From Thiomonas sp. FB-Cd (GTDB taxonomy: Bacteria; Pseudomonadota; Gammaproteobacteria; Burkholderiales; Burkholderiaceae_C): a stretch of DNA of 64,000 nt. The DNA lies in NCBI RefSeq assembly GCF_000733775.1, contig NZ_JPOE01000005.1, forward strand, positions 310,001-374,000, read 5' to 3'. Shown here piece after piece: positions 34,948 to 43,496 of the stretch; the first letter of the stretch is position 1, and each line of letters begins with the position of its first letter. The notes below the pieces were generated by a model. The model had not been told where the DNA came from. It was given only the letters and a program-made list of their open reading frames with translations, and made no database searches. The translations under genes were made by a program, and so were the position numbers.

Positions 34948-37803
34948 CTATTTTGTCAGGATGAAGCCCTTGAGCTTGCCGAAGGCAGCTGCAAGGAGTT
35001 CCTTCTGCTGCTCGGCGTGTTTGGCGAAATAGCCTACGGCGGTGGATGCCGAGGCTGGCCGCCCGGCATAGCCTAGCCGCTGGCCATCTTGCAGATTCTC
35101 GTGAATGTGGTGCTGGATAAAAAACCAGGCCCCCTGGTTTTGTGGCTCATCCTGGCACCACACGAGATCGCGCAACTGCGGATAGCGCTTGAGTTCGGCG
35201 GCAAAGGCCTTGTGGGGGAAGGGGTACAACTGCTCGAAGCGCACGATGGCCACATCCTGCGCATCGCGCTGCGTGCGTTCGGCCAGCAGGTCGTAATACA
35301 CCCGGCCCGTGCACACGATCATGCGCTTGACTTTCGAGGCATCGAGGTCGCTCTGCTCGCCCAGCACAGTGTGGAAGTGCCCGTTCGCCAAGTCGGCTAG
35401 CGTCGAGCGCGCCTGCTGGTGCCGCAGCAGGGATTTCGGCGTCATCACCACCAAGGGTTTACGGAATGGGCGAATCATCTGCCGGCGCAACAGGTGAAAC
35501 ATCTGCGCCGGGTTCGTCGGCTGGCAGACCTGAATGTTGGTCTCCGCGCACAGCTGCAGATAGCGCTCGAGCCGTGCTGAAGAATGCTCAGGCCCCTGCC
35601 CTTCGTAGCCATGCGGCAAGAAGAGCGTGAGGCCGGAGGCGCGGCCCCACTTCACCTCCGCCGCGGAGATGAACTGGTCGATCAGGACCTGGGCACCGTT
35701 GGCGAAGTCGCCAAACTGGGCTTCCCAGATCACCAAGGTGTTGGGGTCCGCGGTCGAATAGCCATACTCAAAACCGAGCACAGCCTCCTCGGACAGGATG
35801 GAGTCAATCACCACGAAGGGCGCCTGCCCCTCGGACACGTTCTGCAATGGCACATAGCTGCCTGCGTCCCAGCGCTCCCGGTTTTGGTCATGCAGCACTG
35901 CATGGCGATGGCTGAAGGTACCTCGCCCGCAATCCTCGCCCGACAGACGCACGGGGAATCCATTTGCCACCAGCGAAGCAAACGCGAGATGCTCACCCAT
36001 GCCCCAGTCCAGCGACAGCTCCCCCCGCCCCATCTTGGCTCGGTCGGCGATGACTTTCTCCACCAGTGGATGCAGCTTCAGGTCCTGCGGCAACGTGGTG
36101 ATGCGATCGGCCAGTCGCTTGATCTCGGCAAGTGGCAGCGCCGTGTCGGCGTTGTCCGTCCACTTGCGGTTCAGGAACGGAGTCCAGTCGACTGCGAATT
36201 TGCTTTTGTAATTCGAAAGCACGGGTTCGAGGGCGCGCTCGCCGTCTTCCATGGCTTGTCGATAGGCCTGCACCATGGCGTCGCCATCAGCCTCGCCGAT
36301 GACGCCCTGGCTGGCCAGCCGGTCCGCATAAAGCTTGCGCGTGCCCGGATGAGCCGCGATTTTCTTGTACATGAGCGGCTGCGTGACAGCTGGTGTGTCC
36401 TGCTCGTTGTGGCCGAGCTTGCGGAAGCACACGATGTCGACCACGACGTCGTGGTTGAACTCGGTGCGAAAATCCACCGCAAGCTGATGGCAAAGTGCGA
36501 CCGCCTCTGGATCGTCGCCATTGACGTGCAGAACGGGCGCTTCGATCATCTTGACGACATCAGTGCAATAGAGCGTGGAACGGGTGTCGCGCGGATCGGA
36601 CGTCGTGAACCCGATCTGGTTATTGATCACGATATGCACCGTGCCGCCGGTGGAATAGCCCCGGGTTTGGGCCAACGCCAGCGTTTCCATCACGACGCCC
36701 TGGCCGGCGAAAGACGCATCGCCATGGACCTGCACGGGCAGAACCTGAACGCCCTTCTTGTCGCCACGGCGTTCCTGGCGCGCGCGCACCGAGCCCTCAA
36801 CGACCGGATTCACAATTTCCAAATGCGAGGGATTGAATGCCAGCGAAAGGTGGACGGGCCCCGAAGGCGTGGAGACATCGCTTGAAAAGCCTTGGTGGTA
36901 TTTCACATCGCCCGATGGCAGGTCGTGCGCGTGCCTTCCTTCGAATTCGTCGAACAGATCCTTGGGACGCTTGCCCAAGGTATTGACCAGGACATTCAAG
37001 CGCCCGCGATGGGCCATGCCGATGATGACCTCCTGCGCACCACGCTCGCCGCTGCGCTGAATGATTTCATCCATACCGACGATAAAGCTCTCGCCACCTT
37101 CGAGCGAAAACCGCTTTTGCCCCACATAACGCGTGGCCAAGAACCGCTCCAAACCTTCCGCCGCGGTGAGCTTGTCCAGGATCTCGCGCTTTTTGTCGGC
37201 GCTGAAACTCGGCCGGGTACGGATGCTTTCCAACCGCTGCTGCCACCAGCGCTTCTGGTTCTGATCGCTCAGGTACATGAACTCCACGCCGATGGAGCCG
37301 CAATACGTTTCATGCAGGTTGTTGATGAGCTCGCGAAGGCTCATGCTCTCCTTGCCGAAATAGGTGTTGCTCGTATTGAAAACCGTTTCCAGATCCGCAT
37401 CGGTGAACCCATAGAAAGCAGGGTCAAGATCGGGAATTTCAGGCCGCTCGGTGCGCTTGAGTGGATCCAGGTCCGCCCAGCGCACGCCAACGTTGCGATA
37501 AGCGGCGATCAGTTGCTGCGCAGCAACACGTTTGCGCGACATGTCCGCGTCGGACGCAAGCGTGATCGGTCGCGCCGGACCGGTCTTGGCCCGTTGCGCA
37601 AAGGCCGACACCACGGGCGCGTGGGGAATATCGCGTGAATTGCTGCCGTCGACGGCCGGCACATGCTGCAAAGCGTCAAAATAGTCGCGCCAATGGTCCG
37701 GAACGGCACCAGGGTTTGCGAGATAAGTTTCGTACAGCTCCTCGACGTAAGGAGCGTTGCCGCCAAACAGGTAGGAGTTGGCGCGTAGCTGCTGGATAGT
37801 CAT
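34948..37803 (-). CDS. sucA: 2-oxoglutarate dehydrogenase E1
   Basis: SucA decarboxylates 2-oxoglutarate with thiamine diphosphate. The 951-residue length is typical of betaproteobacteria. The family N-terminus MTIQQLRANSYLFGGNAPYVEELYETYL contains the helix that binds E2. GMAHRGRLNVLVN and QVHGDASFAGQGVV follow, then a C-terminal transketolase-like domain (FLPHGYEGQGPEHSSARLERYLQL). ATG 37803 is preferred over an upstream start at 37887, which lacks family sequence. It is the first gene of sucAB-lpd. The promoter should lie in the 317 bp up to the soxB stop codon. Confidence 0.97.
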   Translation of the reverse strand: MTIQQLRANSYLFGGNAPYVEELYETYLANPGAVPDHWRDYFDALQHVPAVDGSNSRDIPHAPVVSAFAQRAKTGPARPITLASDADMSRKRVAAQQLIAAYRNVGVRWADLDPLKRTERPEIPDLDPAFYGFTDADLETVFNTSNTYFGKESMSLRELINNLHETYCGSIGVEFMYLSDQNQKRWWQQRLESIRTRPSFSADKKREILDKLTAAEGLERFLATRYVGQKRFSLEGGESFIVGMDEIIQRSGERGAQEVIIGMAHRGRLNVLVNTLGKRPKDLFDEFEGRHAHDLPSGDVKYHQGFSSDVSTPSGPVHLSLAFNPSHLEIVNPVVEGSVRARQERRGDKKGVQVLPVQVHGDASFAGQGVVMETLALAQTRGYSTGGTVHIVINNQIGFTTSDPRDTRSTLYCTDVVKMIEAPVLHVNGDDPEAVALCHQLAVDFRTEFNHDVVVDIVCFRKLGHNEQDTPAVTQPLMYKKIAAHPGTRKLYADRLASQGVIGEADGDAMVQAYRQAMEDGERALEPVLSNYKSKFAVDWTPFLNRKWTDNADTALPLAEIKRLADRITTLPQDLKLHPLVEKVIADRAKMGRGELSLDWGMGEHLAFASLVANGFPVRLSGEDCGRGTFSHRHAVLHDQNRERWDAGSYVPLQNVSEGQAPFVVIDSILSEEAVLGFEYGYSTADPNTLVIWEAQFGDFANGAQVLIDQFISAAEVKWGRASGLTLFLPHGYEGQGPEHSSARLERYLQLCAETNIQVCQPTNPAQMFHLLRRQMIRPFRKPLVVMTPKSLLRHQQARSTLADLANGHFHTVLGEQSDLDASKVKRMIVCTGRVYYDLLAERTQRDAQDVAIVRFEQLYPFPHKAFAAELKRYPQLRDLVWCQDEPQNQGAWFFIQHHIHENLQDGQRLGYAGRPASASTAVGYFAKHAEQQKELLAAAFGKLKGFILTK

Positions 37804-38120
37804 GGTGGGCTCACTGGTTCGCCGGGTATCCCGGCATAAAGTGGGTGAAACACCATGCGCCAGCGTGGGTACCCCATGGTGGCGCACAGCGGTCCGATGA
37901 CGAAAGACCTATATCAACTGTACCAGCCGATTTGATGCAACGCAAAAATGCTTTCGTCTCCGCCCACCACCGCAAGTGGACCCACCGCCTTGCAACGGCG
38001 CAATGCCTCAGGCACCGAATGTGGGCTTTGCGCGGCGCCCATAACAAAAAACAGGCGGAAATTACTTCCAGCCTGTTTTTCGTCCGTGATGCAAGGCAAA
38101 AGCAACGCCAAGCGCAACAA
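37804..38120. other. Gene-free stretch between sucA and soxB
   Basis: Both neighbours are on the minus strand, so this stretch holds the end of the sox transcript with its terminator (38047-38080) and the promoter region of sucA. No gene is supported. No clear sigma-70 hexamers stood out on reading. Confidence 0.6.
38047..38080. terminator. Intrinsic terminator downstream of soxB
   Basis: A 10-bp stem (aaaaacaggc/gcctgttttt) continues into a GGAA/TTCC inner stem with a one-base bulge and a 5-nt loop. On the minus strand it is followed by a T-rich tract, and it begins about 40 bp past the soxB stop codon. The symmetric A/T flanks make it able to act in both directions. Confidence 0.82.
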
Positions 38121-39857
38121 TCACATCTTGGCGTAATCCGCCAAGCCTGGATTTCCCTTGAGACCGATCAGCTTGGGCTCATTCGGCTTGAGCGGCTTAA
38201 TGACCTTCTGGTGCTTGAGGTATTCCTCCACGATATCCCAGATTGGCGGATTGCTCGCATTTGCCGATGCCTGCTGCACTGGCGCCCAGCCTGCGACCTT
38301 GTAGGTCTTTTTCGGATCGAGGGGTTTGCCACCCAAACGCATATCCTGGATCCGGTTGCCAATCTTTTCATTCGGCGCACAGGTGTACTCCAGCGCCCCA
38401 ACCCGGACCATATCGCCGCCTTGCTGGTAGTAGGGGTCCGGGTTAAACAGGTTGTCCCCCACATCTTCCATGACCGACTTGACGGTCTCCCCTGTCATAT
38501 CGGTCAAGGTGCAGTACGGATAGGTGATGGCCAACTGGGTCATCATCGCTTCGCGGGTGATGGGTTCGCCCGGCAGCAGGCTGCCCCCCCAACGAAAGCC
38601 TGGCGAGAAGGCGAGGTCACCACCGCGCACGGCCAGCATGGCATCCACCACGAGCTGGTCCCAGGTGCCGTTGAAGTTGCCACGCCTGTACAGCACACCT
38701 TCCGTGTGGGCAAGCACCTCATTCATCTTGCTCTCGTAAGGTGCGCGGTGCTTTTTGATCAGCGCGTTCATGTCGGCGTCGGCAGGCAGGAGTTCCGAGA
38801 ATACCGGCAGCAGGCGATATTTGTAGCTGACCATCTTTCCACCACGCACGTCGAAGTCCATCACGGCGAGGAACTTGCCGTGCGAGCCGGCGTTGGTCAC
38901 CAGGGTCATGCCACCCGATGGGCGCCGAATTTCCACGGCCACGGCTTCGCCGTCGTGGGTGTGTCCACCAAAAATGCAGTCGATGCCCTCAACCAGCGAA
39001 GCCATCTTCCGGTCCACATCCATGCCGTTATGGGAGATCACGACCACCAGCTGGGCGCCCTTCTTCTTCACCTCGTTCACCGTTTTTTGCATATGCTCGG
39101 TGTCGATGCCGAAGGTCCAGTCGGGGATCAAGTAGCCAGGATTGGCAATTGGCGTGTAAGGAAATGCCTGGCCGATGATCGCCACCTGCACCCCATTCAT
39201 CTGCTTCATCACGTAATTGGGAAACACCGGGTCCCCAAAATCCGCCGTCTTCACGTTCTGCGCAACGAAATCGATCTTGCCCTTGAAATCCTTATTGACG
39301 ATTTCCTTGACGCGATCCTGGCCGTAGGTGAACTCCCAATGCGCAGTCATCACATCCACACCCAACTGCAACTGGGCGTCAACCATGTCCTGGCCTTTGG
39401 TCCACAACGACAGGCCCGTGCCTTGCCACGTGTCGCCCCCATCGAGCAGCAGCGCGCCAGGGCGGGAGGCCTTGAGTTTCTTGACCAGCGTGGCGATATG
39501 CGCATACCCGCCCATCTTGCCGTACTGCTTGCTGGCGCGTACAAAATCCAGATACGTCAACGCGTATGACTCGCGCGTGTTCGGCTGAAAGCCCACGCGC
39601 TTGAGGTAGTGCGCCCCCACCAAGTGGGGAAGGTGCCCCTCCATGGTCCCGATACCGATATTCACGCTCGGCTCGCGGAAATAGATCGGCTGCAGATGGG
39701 CATGACTGTCGGTCATGTGCAAAAAATGCACGTTTCCCGTCACGGGTGGGCTGTACAGCTTGTCCACCTCAGCTGCACTGGCTTCGCGCATCATCGGAAA
39801 TCCGCTGACACCGGCAGCAGCCAAAACACTCAGAAACTCGCGGCGGGAAATGCTCAT
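38121..39857 (-). CDS. soxB: Thiosulfohydrolase SoxB
   Basis: SoxB removes the terminal sulfone as sulfate from the thiosulfate bound to the SoxY arm. The 578-residue precursor has a Tat signal (SRREFLSVLAAAG, residues 4-16), so it is folded before export to the periplasm. The 5'-nucleotidase-like fold shows HMTDSHAHLQP near residue 48, a GGDTWQG segment, SHNGMDVDRKM and GGHTHDGEAV, which together supply the dimanganese ligands. ATG 39857 places the twin arginines correctly; AAGGA lies 7-8 nt before it. It is the last gene of the cluster, 100 bp after soxX. That gap contains a terminator-like hairpin, so soxB may be expressed less than, or separately from, the other sox genes. Confidence 0.97.
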   Translation of the reverse strand: MSISRREFLSVLAAAGVSGFPMMREASAAEVDKLYSPPVTGNVHFLHMTDSHAHLQPIYFREPSVNIGIGTMEGHLPHLVGAHYLKRVGFQPNTRESYALTYLDFVRASKQYGKMGGYAHIATLVKKLKASRPGALLLDGGDTWQGTGLSLWTKGQDMVDAQLQLGVDVMTAHWEFTYGQDRVKEIVNKDFKGKIDFVAQNVKTADFGDPVFPNYVMKQMNGVQVAIIGQAFPYTPIANPGYLIPDWTFGIDTEHMQKTVNEVKKKGAQLVVVISHNGMDVDRKMASLVEGIDCIFGGHTHDGEAVAVEIRRPSGGMTLVTNAGSHGKFLAVMDFDVRGGKMVSYKYRLLPVFSELLPADADMNALIKKHRAPYESKMNEVLAHTEGVLYRRGNFNGTWDQLVVDAMLAVRGGDLAFSPGFRWGGSLLPGEPITREAMMTQLAITYPYCTLTDMTGETVKSVMEDVGDNLFNPDPYYQQGGDMVRVGALEYTCAPNEKIGNRIQDMRLGGKPLDPKKTYKVAGWAPVQQASANASNPPIWDIVEEYLKHQKVIKPLKPNEPKLIGLKGNPGLADYAKM

Positions 39858-39870
39858 TGTCGATCCTTGA

Positions 39871-39909
39871 GAAAGAAAAAGCCCGCCAATCGGCAACGAT
39901 GAGGCGGGC
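39871..39909 (-). terminator. Terminator-like hairpin between soxX and soxB
   Basis: On the minus strand GCCCGCC pairs with GGCGGGC, with an inner ATCG/CGAT stem and a 4-nt loop. The hairpin is followed at once by TTTTTCTTTC. The structure ends about 14 bp before the soxB ATG and lies 49 bp past the soxX stop. It may attenuate soxB transcription, or act as an RNA-processing or stability element. Confidence 0.6.
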
Positions 39910-39957
39910 AGGTCAGACGCGGCTGATCGGCTGTCGACCAGCCTCGAAGCTTTGAGA

Positions 39958-40608
39958 TTACTTGTTAACCGGAGAATTCGGGTCCATGAGCAGCGCCATC
40001 ACATCCTTCATCTCCTGTTCGGTCAGGATCTGATGAGCGCCAAATGGGGGCATGTAACTGCAGGCATTAAAGGCCTGCGAGTCGTAAATGCGCGCCCAGG
40101 TGTACTTCAGAACGGCTTCGCTGTTGCCACGCAGCTTGGCATAGTGATACAGCTCGGGGCCGATGTTGCCTTGTGAAGGATCGTTCGCAATCATCTTGTG
40201 GCAAGCCAGACAGTTACCCCCATTGGGCGAGCCGGGCTTGTCGCTCCACTGCATGCCTTTACCGTTTTCGGCAATCTTCAGACCCGCCTTCCAGTCGCCG
40301 AGGTATTGGCCATCCTTCGGATAGACAACCTTGTCGGCGGCCATCTGTTCGAGCTTTTTCTGCAGGTCCGCTGGCATGGGCTGGCCGAGGTACGCGTATT
40401 TCGAGCACTCATATTGATGAGGCGTCTGCTTCAGACGAGCCACAGTCGCCTGCCCTTTGCTGACGAAGTCATTCTTGAGCACGCTTTGGAAGGACTCGGT
40501 CGCAAATGGATTGTCGCTGCCACCGGAGGCCGTCGTATTCATGCCCGCGCAGCCGCTCAGCAATGCGGCACCCGCTGCTGCAAGAGTAAAGGTCATTAAT
40601 TTTTTCAT
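39958..40608 (-). CDS. soxX: Sulfur-oxidising c-type cytochrome SoxX
   Basis: SoxX pairs with SoxA to load thiosulfate onto SoxYZ and passes electrons to the respiratory chain. The 216-residue precursor has one heme site, CLACH, at residues 133-137, with Met ligand candidates in YMPPFG. The N-terminus is unusual. AALLSGCAG fits a lipobox with Cys20, so this SoxX may be a lipoprotein anchored in a membrane rather than a soluble cytochrome. It is also longer than the Paracoccus SoxX, with an N-terminal extension (residues 30-100) that includes a lone cysteine (YECSKY). ATG 40608 begins MKKLMTF; longer in-frame starts lack a signal sequence. Confidence 0.94.
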   Translation of the reverse strand: MKKLMTFTLAAAGAALLSGCAGMNTTASGGSDNPFATESFQSVLKNDFVSKGQATVARLKQTPHQYECSKYAYLGQPMPADLQKKLEQMAADKVVYPKDGQYLGDWKAGLKIAENGKGMQWSDKPGSPNGGNCLACHKMIANDPSQGNIGPELYHYAKLRGNSEAVLKYTWARIYDSQAFNACSYMPPFGAHQILTEQEMKDVMALLMDPNSPVNK

Positions 40609-40621
40609 GTCGTCTCCTCGA

Positions 40622-41458
40622 TCAGCGCTTGAATGTGGGCGTGTGGAGCGTGGCGCCATTCGAATTCACCCCCATGTAAGTGATCAGATCGATGACAGCG
40701 CGGGAGGTAAATTTGGGAGCCGGCCACCGCTGCTGGCGCTCACACGCCAGCATGCGCCATTCGAGGGTGCGGGCGACACCTTGGGAATTCGGATACGCCG
40801 GCCACGTTGCATACGACACAGCGGCCTCCGCGTTCGTCAAATTCGGCAAGGCTGAGATTTTGATGCGCTTTCCACTCTCGGAATGGCAAGCGGCGCACGA
40901 GAAGTTGAACGGCCCTGCACGGTAGAAAAACAGCTTCTTGCCGTTCTCGTAGGACTGCTTTTCCAGCGCGTTGTCCTGGGGAATGGCGATCTTCATCCCA
41001 TCGGACTCATGCGCCACATACATCGCAATGTTTTCCAGCGGCGAAGCGTTTCCACCTTCTTTGGCGAAGGGCGCCTTATCGGCGTCCTTGGCGCTGAAAC
41101 CTTGCAGGGTTTCCATGCACGTGACCAGGCGCGATTCCAGATCCTGGACCTTGCCGGTATCGGCAAAATAACGCGGCAACTGGGCATACGCGCCCTTCAC
41201 CACGCCGGGGCCGAGGCCCAGATTGCACTGTTCGAGAGAAACGTTCTTGGGGCCTCGCTTTTCACCCCAAAGCTTCTTGCCGTCGTCGATGTTGAAGTCG
41301 GCAGGATTCCCGCCCATTTCATTCATCAACTGAAGGTAAGCGTTGCCTTCTTGGGTTTCCGAAGCCGCCTGCGCTTGATTTACGCCGGCGCCGATCAGCA
41401 TCAGGGCGGGAACGGTCATCCCGACCAGTGCGGCCATTTTTTTAAGTCGTAGTTTCAT
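40622..41458 (-). CDS. soxA: Sulfur-oxidising c-type cytochrome SoxA (monoheme type)
   Basis: SoxA forms with SoxX the enzyme that couples thiosulfate to the SoxY cysteine. The 278-residue precursor has a Sec signal cleaved after about QAQA (residue ~31). Only one CxxCH heme site is present, SCAACH in the second half. The N-terminal domain has cysteines in EQCNLGLGP and RLVTCMET but no heme motif, so this is the monoheme type in which a disulfide is expected in place of the first heme. The catalytic heme-ligand cysteine, expected as persulfide, is in MLACERQQ. ATG 41458 is chosen at the signal peptide. The gene lies 13 bp upstream of soxX. Confidence 0.96.
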   Translation of the reverse strand: MKLRLKKMAALVGMTVPALMLIGAGVNQAQAASETQEGNAYLQLMNEMGGNPADFNIDDGKKLWGEKRGPKNVSLEQCNLGLGPGVVKGAYAQLPRYFADTGKVQDLESRLVTCMETLQGFSAKDADKAPFAKEGGNASPLENIAMYVAHESDGMKIAIPQDNALEKQSYENGKKLFFYRAGPFNFSCAACHSESGKRIKISALPNLTNAEAAVSYATWPAYPNSQGVARTLEWRMLACERQQRWPAPKFTSRAVIDLITYMGVNSNGATLHTPTFKR

Positions 41459-41520
41459 AGTCTCCTCGCGAACAGTGCGTACTGCGTCAAACAAGTTGCG
41501 AAAACTCAAACACCGATTGA

Positions 41521-41832
41521 TCAGGATACGGTGGTGCTGTCAGTCTGGGTCTCGCCCTTGTTATCCAGCCAGGTCACGGCAACCTTGTCACCCGACTTGC
41601 CGCCCTTGAAGCGGAATTCCAGGAACGGATTCTTGGAAATTGCAGTACCCCAGTCACACTCCAGAACGGTCTTGCCATTGTTCGTGCAAGTCACTTTCTG
41701 AATGAAATGGGCAGGAATGATCTTGCCGTCTGGGCCCTTCAACAGGCCGGTCTCTTCGGGGTGAGACATCAGGACGCGGACAACCACCGCGTCGCCTTCA
41801 ACGTTAGCGCGCATGCGCATTGGATTGGGCAT
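41521..41832 (-). CDS. soxZ: Thiosulfate oxidation carrier complex protein SoxZ
   Basis: SoxZ is the partner of the sulfur carrier SoxY. The 103-residue protein has no signal peptide and is expected to be exported in complex with SoxY, whose Tat signal it uses. The Ig-like fold shows VLMSHPEETG, the HFIQKVTC strand, and the NPFLEFRFKGGKSGDKVAVTW end. ATG 41832 (MPNPMRMRA) is the normal family start; an ATG at 41844 would add four residues. It lies 50 bp after soxY and 62 bp before soxA. Confidence 0.96.
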   Translation of the reverse strand: MPNPMRMRANVEGDAVVVRVLMSHPEETGLLKGPDGKIIPAHFIQKVTCTNNGKTVLECDWGTAISKNPFLEFRFKGGKSGDKVAVTWLDNKGETQTDSTTVS

Positions 41833-41882
41833 TGTGAACTCCAATAAATAGTCTGATTAACCGAGTGGTGGAAAGCGGGGGT

Positions 41883-42356
41883 TCAGCCGCCGCAACCGCC
41901 GAGGGTGACCTTGATTTCCTTCTTGCTGTACAGAAGCTTGTCACCAGCCTTGGCGACGGCATAGACGTGGGATGTCTGCGCCATCTTGATGCGCGTGGCC
42001 ACGTTCGGCTCGGTACCGTCCTTCATGTGGAAGGCGGCAACCATTGCGGTCGGATTCTTTTGCACCACGATCCCGACCATGGTGGTCCCAGCTGCCGACG
42101 ACTTCACGCCCACGGGCACCACAGCACCGTTTTCAGCGATATCCGGGCCAACAATGGACACGTCCGTGCTTTCAGTCGGGGTGGCACCCAGGATCTTGGC
42201 CACTTCGTCCAGCGATTTGGCTTCGAACAGCTTGGGATCCCAGCCCGGGGCGTCGGCCGCTTGCGCGGTGACGGGCAGAAGACCGGCCGAGGCGGCCAGA
42301 CCCACAACGGTCGCACCAGCACTGAGCTGCATGACCTGACGACGAGTTTGATTCAT
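41883..42356 (-). CDS. soxY: Thiosulfate oxidation carrier protein SoxY
   Basis: SoxY carries sulfur intermediates on the cysteine of its flexible C-terminal arm. The 157-residue precursor ends in GGCGG (residues 153-157), with Cys155 as the carrier. The N-terminus MNQTRRQVMQLSAGATVVGL is a Tat signal that should export the SoxYZ pair. The Ig-like domain includes ENGAVVPVGV. It lies 63 bp after soxD and 50 bp before soxZ. Confidence 0.97.
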   Translation of the reverse strand: MNQTRRQVMQLSAGATVVGLAASAGLLPVTAQAADAPGWDPKLFEAKSLDEVAKILGATPTESTDVSIVGPDIAENGAVVPVGVKSSAAGTTMVGIVVQKNPTAMVAAFHMKDGTEPNVATRIKMAQTSHVYAVAKAGDKLLYSKKEIKVTLGGCGG

Positions 42357-42419
42357 ACCACTTGCTCCTCAAAATGAAAAATGCGTAAACAGAAAGCCTG
42401 GCCGCAAGGGCATAAACGC

Positions 42420-43496
42420 TTACTGCTTCGCTCCGTCTACAACCCAGTTCGCGACCATCTTGGCATCGGCTTCGCTGATACTCTGCGGTGGCATGGGCAT
42501 ACTCCCCCAAACCCCAGAACCACCTTTCATGATACGCGTGGTCAACTCGCCGACCATGTCGGTTTTACCCGCATACTTCTTGGCGATTTCCTGGTAGCCA
42601 GGCCCCACAAGCTTGTTGTCACCGAAGCTATGGCAAGCGATGCAGCCATTGGCCTTGATCAACGCCACGACCTTGGCATTTGGATCAGTGGCAGCAGCAT
42701 TCTTGCTCTCCTCAGCCTTCTTCAACTCCGCCTTCGACAACGTGACCTGCCCGCGGATGGGGCCCCAGGGGCGGTTCTCGTCAGCCAGATTGCCCCAAGT
42801 GTTCATTGCATATTCGGGGATGAAGGTCTGGACGACCGGCTTGGGTGCGCAGTTTTTCATGCACTCAACATTATGGGTATCCGGGATACCCCCATTGCCC
42901 AGTTCCTTGCCTGGCCACATGCCGTGATTCCAGGTCATTCCGTTCCGGTTGGGCAGCATGTTCTGGACCTGCTGCACGTTGTCACGCGTGAGTGTGAAAT
43001 TGGCGGGAACGACGTTGGCCAGGTTGAGCAGGTACGCAACCAGGGAATAGGTGTCGTTCCAGCTCAACGACAGCGGAGCATTCCATGGCATCGCGCGGTG
43101 GATGTAGTCGAACAGCGTCGAGAGTGTCGAGAGCTTCTCGATCGACGTACCGCCACCTTCCGTCACGTTGGCCAACTTGGCCACTCGGCCCGTGGCAATA
43201 TCCTGCTTGGAAGCCTGATAGGCACCGACGATCGGCGGAAACACGGAGTTCGAATCGGCGAAATCACCATGACAGGAGGCGCATTTGGCTTCCCACAGCT
43301 TGGTACCCTCGGCAACGGTGCCCTGTCCGGCCGGCAGCCCCTGGAAGTCGGGGCGCACGTCGATATTCCATGCCTTGATCTCGTCCGACGTGGCCCCACG
43401 GCCAAGGGTGGACCCCAGATTGGCGCCCCAAGCGACTGAGAATGCCGCAGTGAGCGCCGCCGCGACGGCGGCCTTACGAATTCGCGAGTTGGACAT
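42420..43496 (-). CDS. soxD: Diheme cytochrome c subunit SoxD of sulfane dehydrogenase
   Basis: SoxD accepts electrons from the molybdenum subunit SoxC, which oxidises the sulfane sulfur still bound to SoxY. The 358-residue precursor has a Sec signal cleaved after about VAWG/A near residue 25. It has two heme c sites, CASCH at residues 72-76 and CIACH in the C-terminal domain, separated by a long Asn/Pro-rich middle region. ATG 43496 is chosen because GGAG lies 9 nt before it; ATG 43505 has no spacing for that site. The start lies 23 bp inside soxC, so the two subunits are translationally coupled. Its presence lets the system oxidise thiosulfate fully without a sulfur-globule branch. Confidence 0.96.
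   Translation of the reverse strand: MSNSRIRKAAVAAALTAAFSVAWGANLGSTLGRGATSDEIKAWNIDVRPDFQGLPAGQGTVAEGTKLWEAKCASCHGDFADSNSVFPPIVGAYQASKQDIATGRVAKLANVTEGGGTSIEKLSTLSTLFDYIHRAMPWNAPLSLSWNDTYSLVAYLLNLANVVPANFTLTRDNVQQVQNMLPNRNGMTWNHGMWPGKELGNGGIPDTHNVECMKNCAPKPVVQTFIPEYAMNTWGNLADENRPWGPIRGQVTLSKAELKKAEESKNAAATDPNAKVVALIKANGCIACHSFGDNKLVGPGYQEIAKKYAGKTDMVGELTTRIMKGGSGVWGSMPMPPQSISEADAKMVANWVVDGAKQ

Noticed and set aside
37845..39569. 574-codon plus-strand frame opposite soxB
   Set aside because: Antisense shadow of soxB; no domain, no ribosome-binding site, atypical composition.
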